Source: a virus
Strand: one strand, 5' to 3'
IMG/VR virus record: IMGVR_UViG_3300021963_000421
Span: 1 to 32,614 of that record
Length of the DNA: 32,614 nucleotides
Shown: positions 7,634-13,369 of the stretch, in pieces
How positions within the stretch are numbered: the stretch's first letter is position 1
How the letters are laid out: every line of letters starts with the position of its first letter
Program-made: the position numbers and the translations under genes
Notes under the pieces: generated by a model
What the model was told of the DNA's origin: nothing
What the model saw: only the letters and a program-made list of their open reading frames with translations
Databases searched by the model: none

Positions 7634-7821
7634 TTTTCTACTCCAAAATGTTCTACTAGATCAACCCCATATAAGCATCGAGTTCCATCCTGCCGGTCAA
7701 TCCAATCAGCACATTCCTGCACAATCAAATCGGCGAACTTTTCTAGTTTGGTATGTTGTCCATCTGGATTGTAGACTAGTAATCCAGCGTCTCTTGCAAG
7801 TTTTTTAATTCGTTTGTTCAT
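7630..7821 (-). CDS. Small phage protein ending in HFGVEK (63 aa)
   Basis: ATG at 7821 with GGAG seven bases upstream. Begins MNKRIKKLARDAGLLVYN, continues with a helix FADLIVQECADWIDRQ and ends VEHFGVEK. This plan (MN-x-RI start, ECAxW, HFGVE end) is common among small phage early proteins with no assigned role. The 25 bases before this gene closely resemble the 25 bases at its own end, showing an old tandem duplication (see the remnant at 7818-7865). Confidence 0.65.
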   Translation of the reverse strand: MNKRIKKLARDAGLLVYNPDGQHTKLEKFADLIVQECADWIDRQDGTRCLYGVDLVEHFGVEK

Positions 7822-7865
7822 TCTTCAACTCCGAAATGTTTTGCAATTCTTCCGGTATCGCTCTC
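7818..7865 (-). pseudogene. 15-codon remnant tail (ESDTGRIAKHFGVEE), in frame after an amber stop
   Basis: Directly after the TAG stop (7866-7868) of the 64-residue gene, the same frame stays open for 15 codons to a TGA that overlaps the start of the 63-residue gene. The end AKHFGVEE matches VEHFGVEK at the end of that next gene. About 25 bases around the junction are nearly identical in both places (three differences). No start codon lies in the piece. It is most simply the 3' end of a deleted duplicate gene; amber readthrough giving an extended protein is a less likely alternative. Confidence 0.5.
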
Positions 7866-8060
7866 CTAGAAGAGTTTCATTAGTAGTTCCATTGTTCCTG
7901 CTTCCGTGGTGGTGAGCACGATCTGCTTGGTCTTGCGCCACCGTGCCCACGCTTTGCACGCAGGGCACCCTCGATGTTTTTCGCGACATGGGTGTCCCCA
8001 GTACTGCACCATCACTGACCTGCTCACCTCGACCTGCACCACATAAGTTTTAGTCCCCAT
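7866..8060 (-). CDS. Small cysteine/histidine-containing protein (64 aa)
   Basis: ATG at 8060 follows GAGGTG about seven bases upstream; a TTG two codons earlier is less likely. It overlaps the end of the previous gene by 11 bases. The middle segment HPCREKHRGCPACKAW holds three Cys and two His in a zinc-ribbon-like spacing, flanked by short beta strands (TYVVQVEVSRSVMVQYW, KQIVLTTTE). Possibly a small zinc-binding protein; no family recognised. It ends in an amber stop that is followed in frame by the HFGVEE remnant. Confidence 0.6.
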   Translation of the reverse strand: MGTKTYVVQVEVSRSVMVQYWGHPCREKHRGCPACKAWARWRKTKQIVLTTTEAGTMELLMKLF

Positions 8061-8283
8061 CGTCAAACACCTCTAACAATGCCTTCTTTGCTTTCTCCAT
8101 CCACCAGAGGGCTGTTCCCCCGTCAGATTTAGACGATGAGAAATACAGATTCCCGTGAAAATCTTCTCCGATAACCATGACATACGCAGGCTTGGCTTCG
8201 ATAGCTGCTTGCAGTACACGCTCCACATCCAAGTCCAGCGTGGTGATTACTGGAAGGACGGTTACGTTGTCGATGAGCTTCAT
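8050..8283 (-). CDS. Small conserved-looking phage protein (77 aa)
   Basis: ATG at 8283 overlaps the preceding stop (ATGA). Residues 1-50 look like alpha/beta with strand AYVMVIGEDFHGNLYFSSS, then KSDGGTALWWMEKAKKALLEV as a C-terminal helix and an acidic end (FDDGD). The pattern of a strand, xGYDxxGNxYFxSSxxDGG and WLxExAK is one I recall from unnamed early proteins in many phages. No function can be assigned. Confidence 0.65.
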   Translation of the reverse strand: MKLIDNVTVLPVITTLDLDVERVLQAAIEAKPAYVMVIGEDFHGNLYFSSSKSDGGTALWWMEKAKKALLEVFDDGD

Positions 8284-8492
8284 GTGTTCTCCTTCTCAAT
8301 CTCCACAGAGTCAATAAACTGCGCCAGCGCATGAACACACGGCAATATCAGGTCGCGGCAAATATCGTCGTTTACCTGCCGGTCAGTCATGCCCTGCGCT
8401 AACAGTTTAAGCGCCCCGATGCGCTCGCTGACCACCGTATCAAGCCGGTCAAAATCAAGACGTTTTACTGTTTCAATGTTTTTGTAGTTCAT
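8280..8492 (-). CDS. Small helical protein (70 aa)
   Basis: ATG at 8492 overlaps the previous stop by four bases (ATGA). Product is acidic and helical (DFDRLDTVVSERIGALKLLA, then CRDLILPCVHALAQFIDSVE). No motif recognised. It is translationally coupled on both sides inside the leftward early operon. Confidence 0.6.
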   Translation of the reverse strand: MNYKNIETVKRLDFDRLDTVVSERIGALKLLAQGMTDRQVNDDICRDLILPCVHALAQFIDSVEIEKENT

Positions 8493-8626
8493 ACATCCTC
8501 CGCTATTTTTTCCGCTTGCTTCAATATTTCCTTGATCTCAAGGCCGTCAGCATCGTTCTGCTGAGGCCAGCAATTTAGCCCGCGTTTGAGACAAGCGATT
8601 ACCGCCAACGTCAATTCAATTTTCAT
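8489..8626 (-). CDS. Very small early protein (45 aa)
   Basis: ATG at 8626, preceded by AGGAT about eight bases upstream, lies inside the end of the previous gene, with an 11-base overlap. The stop TGA (8489-8491) overlaps the start of the next gene. Sequence begins MKIELTLAVIACLKRGLNCW, has PQQNDADGLEI in the middle and ends in a helix ILKQAEKIAEDV. It is too short for a family call, but coupling on both sides supports translation. Confidence 0.55.
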   Translation of the reverse strand: MKIELTLAVIACLKRGLNCWPQQNDADGLEIKEILKQAEKIAEDV

Positions 8627-8756
8627 TTTGTATCCTTTTTTCGGCTAAGAACGCCTTCAATTGAAGCAATCCTAGAGCTACCGGAAAATCTGGATGCTGC
8701 TCTGCTGTGTTAAGCGCTTCACGCAGCGCTGCAAGTATTTTGTCATTGTTGCTCAT
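8616..8756 (-). CDS. Very small helical early protein (46 aa)
   Basis: ATG at 8756 overlaps the stop of the preceding gene (ATGA). Sequence starts MSNNDKILAALREALNTAEQ, continues HPDFPVALGLLQLKAFLAEK and ends RIQNEN. It is two amphipathic helices joined by a Pro-containing turn. No family recognised; support is from position, overlap and protein-like composition. Confidence 0.55.
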   Translation of the reverse strand: MSNNDKILAALREALNTAEQHPDFPVALGLLQLKAFLAEKRIQNEN

Positions 8757-8920
8757 TTTTCAATCCTCCCGTATTGAACCAGGCGGTATTTATCCAGCAA
8801 TCCACTCTGACGGCAGATACTCAATGCTGTGCGGCCGTCTTTGCGGCTTAATTTTGGATTGACGACTGGATACCAGCATCCATCATGCAACACTTCAACA
8901 ACCCATAATATTTTTGTCAT
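8753..8920 (-). CDS. Small early protein (55 aa)
   Basis: ATG at 8920 (MTKILWVVEVLHDG) is preferred over an upstream in-frame Met inside the previous gene because it falls just after that gene's stop at 8931. The Shine-Dalgarno sequence is weak. The middle DGRTALSICRQSGLLDKYRLVQYG resembles a small alpha/beta unit seen in other unnamed phage early proteins. No function assigned. Confidence 0.55.
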   Translation of the reverse strand: MTKILWVVEVLHDGCWYPVVNPKLSRKDGRTALSICRQSGLLDKYRLVQYGRIEK

Positions 8921-8930
8921 TTTTAGACTT

Positions 8931-9236
8931 TTAAAATTGTATTTCGTCGTCAATATCAGCAAAAGTCTTAAGCTCTTTTTTGGGTTCTGTTTTTTGCTCT
9001 ACGGGCTGCGATGCTTTTGCCAATTCCAAAACTTTCGCTTGAAACGCCGAATTGATATACGCGTGGTTCCAGTATTTGCCAGTAGCCGCATTCTTTGTGC
9101 TTGGCATGGAGACAAACTCGCCTTTCTGCGACTGCTGAATCCTGCAACCCTTCAATTCCAAGAACGCATCCTTGCCTTCCGACGAATGCAAATTGATGTT
9201 AAAACTCCGGTCGTGCCAGACGATTGAAATGTGCAT
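8931..9236 (-). CDS. Putative single-stranded-DNA-binding protein with SSB-like acidic tail (101 aa)
   Basis: ATG at 9236 overlaps the stop of the exonuclease gene (TAATG). Residues 1-70 form a small beta-rich domain (FLELKGCRIQQSQKGEFVSM, then PSTKNAATGKYWNHAYINSA), similar in pattern to SpoVG-like and other small phage DNA-binding proteins. Residues 75-90 are a charged linker, and the protein ends DIDDEIQF. Bacterial SSB ends in an acidic tip closing with Phe (DDDIPF type) that recruits partner proteins, so this end looks like a mimic. Location right after ERF and the exonuclease supports a role in recombination or replication. The fold assignment is inference. Confidence 0.6.
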   Translation of the reverse strand: MHISIVWHDRSFNINLHSSEGKDAFLELKGCRIQQSQKGEFVSMPSTKNAATGKYWNHAYINSAFQAKVLELAKASQPVEQKTEPKKELKTFADIDDEIQF

Positions 9237-9853
9237 TATTTAACCTTTTTGAGTTGAGATAACATTTTGTCTACAGTGTCCAAAAAGGCGACGACCGCAG
9301 TTTCCAGTTCAAGAATACGCGCTGAATCGCGTTTGAAACGAACAACGAACAATTGTAAATGTTCAGGCAAATCAGGACGAAAACTAACAAAATCGCACCA
9401 GTCCAGACCTGTGCAAGCCATCTGCCACATCATCTGATTTTTGTATCCTGCCGGGACTACTCCGGCAATCAAGTAAGCCAGATGCGTTGCCACCTTCGGG
9501 CACTTGATCTCTACCAGCCCCGAATTGCCTACCAAACCGTCAGGTGAGGCACCAGCGCGTTCGATGGTCGGATGGATACATAACCCCACCTCATCAACAC
9601 TAAACCCTGTCTCGGCCTCATACGCTGATCTAGCGAGGGGTTCGGTTTCGGTGCCGTATTGCATGTGGACGTTGGTATAGTCCGAACCTTGAGGCTTGCC
9701 GGTAAGGATTTCAGCGACGAGCTGTGCCTGGTAGTCCCGAAATCCCGCTGTTTCGGGCTTCATCAGGACGTTGGAAATCATGCTTGCTGTAACCCGTCCG
9801 GCACGAGCTGCGAGCCATTCCGGTGTCCCCTGAACTGCGTCTATAACTTTCAT
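9236..9853 (-). CDS. YqaJ-type (lambda-exonuclease-like) viral recombinase nuclease
   Basis: A 205-residue 5'-3' exonuclease of the PD-(D/E)XK fold that would resect double-stranded ends to make single strands for the ERF annealase. Motifs: GTPEWLAARAGRVTAS (residues 9-24) is the family opening, HMQYGTETEPLARSAYE (63-79) gives the first acidic site, SPDGLVG (103-109, Asp105) and LVEIKCPK (113-120, Glu115 and Lys117) form the D...ExK core. ATG at 9853 overlaps the ERF stop (ATGA), so the two are translated together. Length is normal for the family. Confidence 0.9.
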   Translation of the reverse strand: MKVIDAVQGTPEWLAARAGRVTASMISNVLMKPETAGFRDYQAQLVAEILTGKPQGSDYTNVHMQYGTETEPLARSAYEAETGFSVDEVGLCIHPTIERAGASPDGLVGNSGLVEIKCPKVATHLAYLIAGVVPAGYKNQMMWQMACTGLDWCDFVSFRPDLPEHLQLFVVRFKRDSARILELETAVVAFLDTVDKMLSQLKKVK

Positions 9854-10431
9854 GCTGCCGCCAATTCAACTTTGCGCTTGTTTTTAGCATTGGTAAGGGT
9901 TGCCATTGCCATCGAGTCCTGCCCCGTCTGAGCCGCTTTGTAGGCCGTTTTGAAGGCTGTTTGAAGATCATCAAGCGTGGCGGCAGCGTGGAATGCTGAA
10001 ATGTGGTCTGTGCAATCCATCGTCGGCTTGGGTTTTGCGGCGCTGGCTGCGTTGCCATCGTCGTCCTCAGGTGCCACTCCAACCGCAGCAGACAGGCTGT
10101 AGCGGCGAGCATAAGTAAGTGCGCTACCGTAGCCCTGCGCGTCAATCTTGCTTACCGGCAGGGACAGGATGCCGCAGGAAATCCATTCGCCGGATGAATG
10201 CAGCAGAGTTGTTTCAACGCGCACTTCGTCTTTGTCTGACGGCTCTACGGTCTGGATGTAACTCAGGCCATTGGCGCTAAACGCGGCTCGGATGGCTTCT
10301 ACAACGCTGGCAAGGTCGGCGTAGCGGCTTTTGAAAAATGGGTTTGCGGAGTCTTTAAGCGCTCCTTTCATTATGCCCTGAGCCTGAGCCAGTGCTGCTG
10401 CCAGTCCTGCTATTGATTCTGATTTTTTCAT
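9850..10431 (-). CDS. erf: ERF-family single-strand annealing protein
   Basis: A 193-residue recombinase that anneals complementary single strands; in P22 Erf is needed to circularise the linear genome after injection. Residues 1-130 carry the family domain: LAAALAQAQGIMKGALKDS, NPFFKSRYADLASVVEAIR, and the hallmark YGSALTYARRYSLSAAVGV with EDDDGN after it (about residues 100-126). The C-terminal part is Ala/Lys-rich. ATG at 10431 has GAGG seven bases upstream. It lies directly before the YqaJ nuclease and the SSB-like gene, giving a complete recombination set. P22 Erf uses terminal redundancy, in line with a permuted genome. Confidence 0.92.
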   Translation of the reverse strand: MKKSESIAGLAAALAQAQGIMKGALKDSANPFFKSRYADLASVVEAIRAAFSANGLSYIQTVEPSDKDEVRVETTLLHSSGEWISCGILSLPVSKIDAQGYGSALTYARRYSLSAAVGVAPEDDDGNAASAAKPKPTMDCTDHISAFHAAATLDDLQTAFKTAYKAAQTGQDSMAMATLTNAKNKRKVELAAA

Positions 10432-10438
10432 ACAATCC

Positions 10439-10531
10439 TCAAAGTGAAAACAAGAAAAACAAGAAAATCCACAGTCCCGCTGCTGTCAAAATAGTCCCGG
10501 CAACAGCCTCAACGATTTCAAGAAAACTCAT
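10439..10531 (-). CDS. Membrane micropeptide (30 aa)
   Basis: ATG at 10531 overlaps the previous stop (ATGA) and the TGA at 10439-10441 lies seven bases before the ERF start. The peptide MSFLEIVEAVAGTILTAAGL continues into a stretch of Leu and Phe (WIFLFFLFSL), giving one membrane helix. GGAGG lies upstream within the end of the previous gene. It is tiny, but the tight packing and good ribosome site make translation likely. Confidence 0.5.
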   Translation of the reverse strand: MSFLEIVEAVAGTILTAAGLWIFLFFLFSL

Positions 10532-10902
10532 ACTTCCTCCGCGTATTCAGCGGCAAGGTCTGCCACAATATCCGAGTTTTTAAAGTGCTTTTTAAGCATT
10601 TCTTTTATTGTTTCCTGCTCGCGCTGGATGCGGTCTGATACATCGCTTCCAGTAACGCAGCCGATATACATTTCAAGGAAGTAACTAGGGTCGCGTTCTT
10701 CCAGCAGGAAATCGTAAAGATCAAACTCTGATTTTTTGAATTTGCCTTTGACCGGTTGCGGCCACATTCCGCAGTCCATTACGGTTTCCACCACGCCTTC
10801 CAGCGCCAGCTCGTAATGCCGAGCCGTGGGCTTGGCAGGTTGGCCGGGGTAGCAACGCGGGCAATCTTCTGCTCCGCACATGCAGCGTTCGGGGGCGCTC
10901 AT
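10528..10902 (-). CDS. Small protein with N-terminal CxC...CxxC motif (124 aa)
   Basis: ATG at 10902 overlaps the previous stop (ATGA), which decides this start over the longer open frame. Residues 7-17, CMCGAEDCPRC, look like a zinc-binding knuckle of the type seen in many phage early proteins. The remainder is acidic and helical (LYDFLLEERDPSYFLEMYIG, then SDRIQREQETIKEMLKKHF). Function unknown; a DNA or protein adaptor is possible. Stop overlaps the 30-residue micropeptide gene. Confidence 0.65.
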   Translation of the reverse strand: MSAPERCMCGAEDCPRCYPGQPAKPTARHYELALEGVVETVMDCGMWPQPVKGKFKKSEFDLYDFLLEERDPSYFLEMYIGCVTGSDVSDRIQREQETIKEMLKKHFKNSDIVADLAAEYAEEV

Positions 10903-11318
10903 GCTGCCACCGCCAGCGTGACAACAGGTTGCACCGAAAACTGCGAGGTAAATTTCGAAACCGCTATGTCGCGCTGGTCGGGTGTCAGGCTCAATTGATC
11001 TTTGTCTGCATTGCCCCACGTTTCTGTTTTTGTCGCGTTAATCAAAAACCAGTCCGACGATCCGCGCTCGATTGTGTAGGTGTTGACAATGCGCGAATAT
11101 TTGTAAGCACTTGGCACATTACCACCGGACATGCCAGATGCTTTCGCACCAGCGCGGTCTTTTTTTGCGATGCCGAATTTTTCGAGACGCATTTCCATTA
11201 ACTCGGAAAGCTCAAAAATATGCTTGTCGTGCGCTGTGTGCGACAACGATTTGCCGTTGATTTCTCCGAGCAGGATGTTGATGGCGCGGCGGTTTGCTTC
11301 TACAATTTTGATTTTCAT
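10899..11318 (-). CDS. Early protein of unknown function (139 aa)
   Basis: ATG at 11318 follows GGAG with a six-base spacer; a TTG four codons upstream is less likely. The N-terminus is MKIKIVEANRRAINILLGEI. Residues 60-90 include GGNVPSAYKYSRIVNTYTIE and the middle to end is a mixed alpha/beta region (SDWFLINATKTETWG, LSLTPDQRDIAVSKF). I recall similar unnamed proteins near ERF genes. Being near the start of the leftward operon it is expressed very early; a role in recombination or host takeover is possible but unproven. Confidence 0.65.
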   Translation of the reverse strand: MKIKIVEANRRAINILLGEINGKSLSHTAHDKHIFELSELMEMRLEKFGIAKKDRAGAKASGMSGGNVPSAYKYSRIVNTYTIERGSSDWFLINATKTETWGNADKDQLSLTPDQRDIAVSKFTSQFSVQPVVTLAVAA

Positions 11319-11336
11319 TTCTATCTCCAAGTATTT

Positions 11337-11353
11337 GCCAGAGTCGCTCTGGC
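11337..11353 (-). other. Seven-base-pair hairpin in the early leader
   Basis: On the leftward strand GCCAGAG and CTCTGGC pair perfectly around a three-base CGA loop. It sits in the 82-base gap between the 61-residue and the 139-residue genes, just before the ribosome site of the latter. No U-tract follows, so it is not a normal terminator; RNA processing, stability or protein binding (nut-like) are options. Confidence 0.45.
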
Positions 11354-11400
11354 GGCGTATTCCGAAACCCCCGCGTGGGCAGGGGCAAAGGAATGATTAG

Positions 11401-11586
11401 TTAATTTAAAAAAGAAACTCCTGCTTCAACATACATGCGAAAAGTTGATTTAGCGCATTGCAATTTATTTTCTGCATCGCATGAATTGCCTATTGAGTTG
11501 GCGATTGCTTCAGCGCGGTCAAAACCAGCGGGAACAGTTAGCTGTTCTGCCCATACATAAAATTCTTTGCGTTCTTGATATGTCAT
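11401..11586 (-). CDS. First gene of the leftward early operon (61 aa)
   Basis: ATG at 11586 follows AGGA eight bases upstream and gives MTYQERKEFYVWAEQLTVPA; the longer open frame would run into the promoter region. The rest is helical (FDRAEAIANSIGN, ENKLQCAKSTFRMYVE). As the first gene after the divergent promoter it should be made earliest. No family recognised. It could be a host-takeover or regulatory protein by position only. Confidence 0.6.
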   Translation of the reverse strand: MTYQERKEFYVWAEQLTVPAGFDRAEAIANSIGNSCDAENKLQCAKSTFRMYVEAGVSFLN

Positions 11587-11610
11587 TTTGTTTATCCTGG
11601 TGGTGGTGCG

Positions 11611-11675
11611 TTTGCAAGCTGGTATGTAAAGGATTATAATGCGTCCAGCAGCATTTGCAACATTTATTTGCAAAT
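11611..11675. promoter_or_regulatory. Operator region with three TTTGCAA repeats
   Basis: TTTGCAA occurs at 11611-11617, 11654-11660 and 11667-11673; the last lies in the perfect palindrome ATTTGCAAAT (11666-11675). Two of the copies form the -35 boxes of the divergent promoters. The Cro-like protein encoded 45 bases downstream is the obvious candidate ligand. Binding by it is inference. Confidence 0.6.
11633..11660 (-). promoter_or_regulatory. Leftward early promoter
   Basis: Reading leftward: -35 TTGCAA (11660-11655), 16 bases, -10 TATAAT (11638-11633), a perfect -10 box. It would start transcription about 40 bases before the first leftward gene. Its -35 box is one of the TTTGCAA repeats, so a repressor bound there would block it. 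Confidence 0.7.
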
Positions 11676-11696
11676 AATATAAGATATATTTATATT
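11668..11696 (+). promoter_or_regulatory. Rightward early promoter for the cro-like gene
   Basis: -35 TTGCAA (11668-11673), 17 bases, -10 TATATT (11691-11696). The predicted start is about 15-20 bases before the ATG at 11720, which has AAGGG as ribosome site. The -35 overlaps the ATTTGCAAAT palindrome, matching the layout of the leftward promoter in mirror image. Confidence 0.6.
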
Positions 11697-11719
11697 TTAA
11701 TGAAATCAAAGGGTTACGT

Positions 11720-11914
11720 ATGAAAACTAACGACGTTCTAACGCATTTTGGTGGGAAACGAGCGACTGCGGAAGCGCTTGGGCTATCAACGCAGGCTGTT
11801 CAAGCGTGGAAAACGATCATTCCGCAAAAGCAGGCGTGGCGCATCGACCGGCTGACAAACGGGGTGTTGAAAATCGACGAGGCACTATATGCAACAGGCA
11901 GGAAATATGATTGA
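11720..11914 (+). CDS. cro: Cro-like transcriptional regulator (64 aa)
   Basis: A small helix-turn-helix protein of the Cro/YdaS type. The opening MKTNDVLTHFGGKRATAEAL is helix 1 and 2, GLSTQAVQAWK is the turn and recognition helix, and IPQKQAWRIDRLTNGVLKID closes the domain, all typical of P22-Cro-like proteins (the IPxxxAxxIxxLTxG ending). It is the first gene of the rightward operon, next to a divergent control region with TTTGCAA repeats, as expected for Cro. No CI partner is present, so it probably acts alone to turn early promoters down. Confidence 0.85.
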   Translation: MKTNDVLTHFGGKRATAEALGLSTQAVQAWKTIIPQKQAWRIDRLTNGVLKIDEALYATGRKYD

Positions 11915-12287
11915 TCTAAAAGACCAATTTGCTTTGGCGGCGATGGCTGCACTTTTACAGCGCACATCAAACTCTATTCCGGACTATGCTGATGTTGCAA
12001 ATTACGCTTGGCATTGCGCGGAATTTATGATGAGCGAACGGCAGAAACGTATTGATCTTGCTGCGCTGAACGAAAAAAGAAACAACAGCGACATGCGAAC
12101 GCTGAAGTTATCAACGAGGCTGCATTACGCTTTGCTGTCAGAGGATTTGTACACGATTGCAGACATCTGCGCTTACACCGAAAAAGAGATTCTGAAAATC
12201 CCAAACATCGGTCGCACACAGCTCGCGCATTTGATAGCGGCTTTGGCTGCCGTTGGTGAAAAATTGGCAGTGCCAGGTGAAAAATGA
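11907..12287 (+). CDS. Protein with RNA polymerase alpha-CTD-like C-terminal domain (126 aa)
   Basis: ATG at 11907 follows AGGA and overlaps the end of cro by eight bases. Residues 1-45 (MIDLKDQFALAAMAALLQRT, HCAEFMMSERQKR) are a helical unit common in phage early proteins. Residues about 65-120 (LKLSTRLHYALLSEDLYTIA, DICAYTEKEILKIPNIGRTQ) follow the pattern of the E. coli RNA polymerase alpha C-terminal domain, including its helix-hairpin-helix PNxG. Compared from memory, the residues equal to Arg265 and Gly296 are kept, but Asn268 and Lys298 are Tyr and Thr. It may redirect host polymerase or bind DNA. Confidence 0.7.
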   Translation: MIDLKDQFALAAMAALLQRTSNSIPDYADVANYAWHCAEFMMSERQKRIDLAALNEKRNNSDMRTLKLSTRLHYALLSEDLYTIADICAYTEKEILKIPNIGRTQLAHLIAALAAVGEKLAVPGEK

Positions 12288-12558
12288 CACGCACACTTGG
12301 CGGCTTACTGACTGGCGCGAATATCGAGACAAATGCAAAACAAACACGCAGGTATGCGTGAGGCATGTACCAGTTGGGCATAAATTCCTGCTGATACGCT
12401 CAAACGAAGAATTCATAATGATGCAAATCAGGCACAAAACACCATCAGGAACAGAATACGTGGTTAGAAGGATAGGGGAGACTATCGACAGAACCTTACA
12501 TCATTCCTGCCACGTAGTTTTGTTCGGAAAACAATGGACTGCCTCGGCTGCAACTTGA
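12274..12558 (+). CDS. Small basic protein of unknown function (94 aa)
   Basis: The start is uncertain: GTG at 12274 is in frame, and another GTG at 12253 would add seven residues. Both lie in a short direct repeat (GGTGAAAAAT) at the end of the previous gene, and neither has a strong ribosome site. The product is basic and beta-rich (VCVRHVPVGHKFLLIRSNEE, MMQIRHKTPSGTEYVVRRIG). No motif recognised. The end overlaps the next gene. Confidence 0.5.
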   Translation, partial: QVKNDTHTWRLTDWREYRDKCKTNTQVCVRHVPVGHKFLLIRSNEEFIMMQIRHKTPSGTEYVVRRIGETIDRTLHHSCHVVLFGKQWTASAAT

Positions 12559-12770
12559 TTGAAACCTCGCCGGTCACACTGCGCGACGGTCGCATCGTCT
12601 GCTCATCCTGCGAGTGCTGGCGGTTCGAGTGCGAGGCTCGGCATGTGCTAACAAAGCCGGACGTTGAAAAACGCGATTACCTGGAAGCCATCGGCAAGAA
12701 GCGTGGCGAGGCAGCGCGGCAGGAGCTGCGGGAAGAAATGATAGCTTTACACAAGATGAAAACTACTTAG
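12534..12770 (+). CDS. Small zinc-finger-like early protein (78 aa)
   Basis: ATG at 12534 overlaps the end of the previous gene. Residues 1-36 hold MDCLGCNLIE and CSSCECWRFEC, two CxxC-type pairs that look like a zinc ribbon. The rest is a charged helix (YLEAIGKKRGEAARQELREE) ending MIALHKMKTT. I recall similar CxxC...CxxC...R-x-YL proteins in phage early operons, with no known role. Its last 39 bases are repeated about 630 bases downstream, at the far side of the methyltransferase gene. Confidence 0.65.
   Translation: MDCLGCNLIETSPVTLRDGRIVCSSCECWRFECEARHVLTKPDVEKRDYLEAIGKKRGEAARQELREEMIALHKMKTT
12724..12762 (+). repeat. Direct repeat, left copy (39 bp)
   Basis: AGCTGCG at the left and ATGAAAA at the right bound a 39-base segment that matches 13352-13390 at 34 positions by hand count. 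Here it codes the end of the zinc-finger-like gene (ELREEMIALHKMK). It marks the left edge of the small methyltransferase segment. Confidence 0.75.
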
Positions 12771-12802
12771 ATGCGTAATTACTTTGATAAGAAGGTAGTG
12801 GG

Positions 12803-13369
12803 ATGAGAGTCTTAATAGCCTGCGAATATTCTGGCCGAGTCCGTGATGCGTTTATTGCACTTGGACACGATGCCATGAGTTGCGACCTTTTGCCAACGGA
12901 CACTCCTGGACCGCATTATCAGGGCGACGTATTCGATGTGATCGGCAACAACTGGGATTTGATGGTCGCACATCCACCATGCACACATTTATCTGTAAGT
13001 GGTGCACGTCACTTTATAGCTAAACAAGCCAGCGGCGTGCAACAAAAAGCCTTGGCATTTGTTGGCCGATTGCTTGTTGAGCCAATTCCAATGATTGCCT
13101 TGGAAAATCCAATCTCAATCATTAGCAGCCATTTCAGAAAACCCGACCAGATTATTCAACCATGGATGTTTGGTCATGGCGAAACTAAGGCCACTTGTTT
13201 GTGGTTAAAAGGATTGCCAAAGTTGACGCCGACTAACATTGTTGATGGTCGTGAGGCACGAATTCACAAGATGCCGCCAACCCCTGACCGTTGGAAACTC
13301 AGAAGCACAACATATCAAGGCATTGCTGATGCCATGGCTAACCAATGGGGAAGCTGCGAGAGGAAATGA
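12803..13369 (+). CDS. Small DNA cytosine-methyltransferase-like protein (188 aa)
   Basis: Looks like the short C5-methyltransferase-related family found in many phages. The opening MRVLIACEYSGRVRDAF is the cofactor-binding strand and helix (motif I position), CDLLPTD follows, AHPPCTHLSVSGAR (56-69) carries the Pro-Cys of motif IV (Cys60), and LENPIS (100-105) replaces the ENV of motif VI. There is no QRRxR motif VIII and no long target-recognition region, so activity and target are uncertain. The last residues, SCERK, are encoded by the right copy of a direct repeat whose other frame codes the end of the neighbouring gene, suggesting a recent insertion. Confidence 0.75.
   Translation: MRVLIACEYSGRVRDAFIALGHDAMSCDLLPTDTPGPHYQGDVFDVIGNNWDLMVAHPPCTHLSVSGARHFIAKQASGVQQKALAFVGRLLVEPIPMIALENPISIISSHFRKPDQIIQPWMFGHGETKATCLWLKGLPKLTPTNIVDGREARIHKMPPTPDRWKLRSTTYQGIADAMANQWGSCERK

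Noticed and set aside
11337-11353. Hairpin as a lambda-type nut boxB
   Set aside because: Loop is three bases and no boxA-like sequence lies next to it; kept only as an unassigned hairpin.
11720-11914. Cro-like gene as sign of a temperate phage
   Set aside because: No CI, integrase, excisionase or attachment site was found in what seems to be a complete genome.
12284-12358. 24-codon frame starting ATGACACGC
   Set aside because: Starts well by overlap but stops soon; the 94-residue frame covers the region with a more protein-like product.
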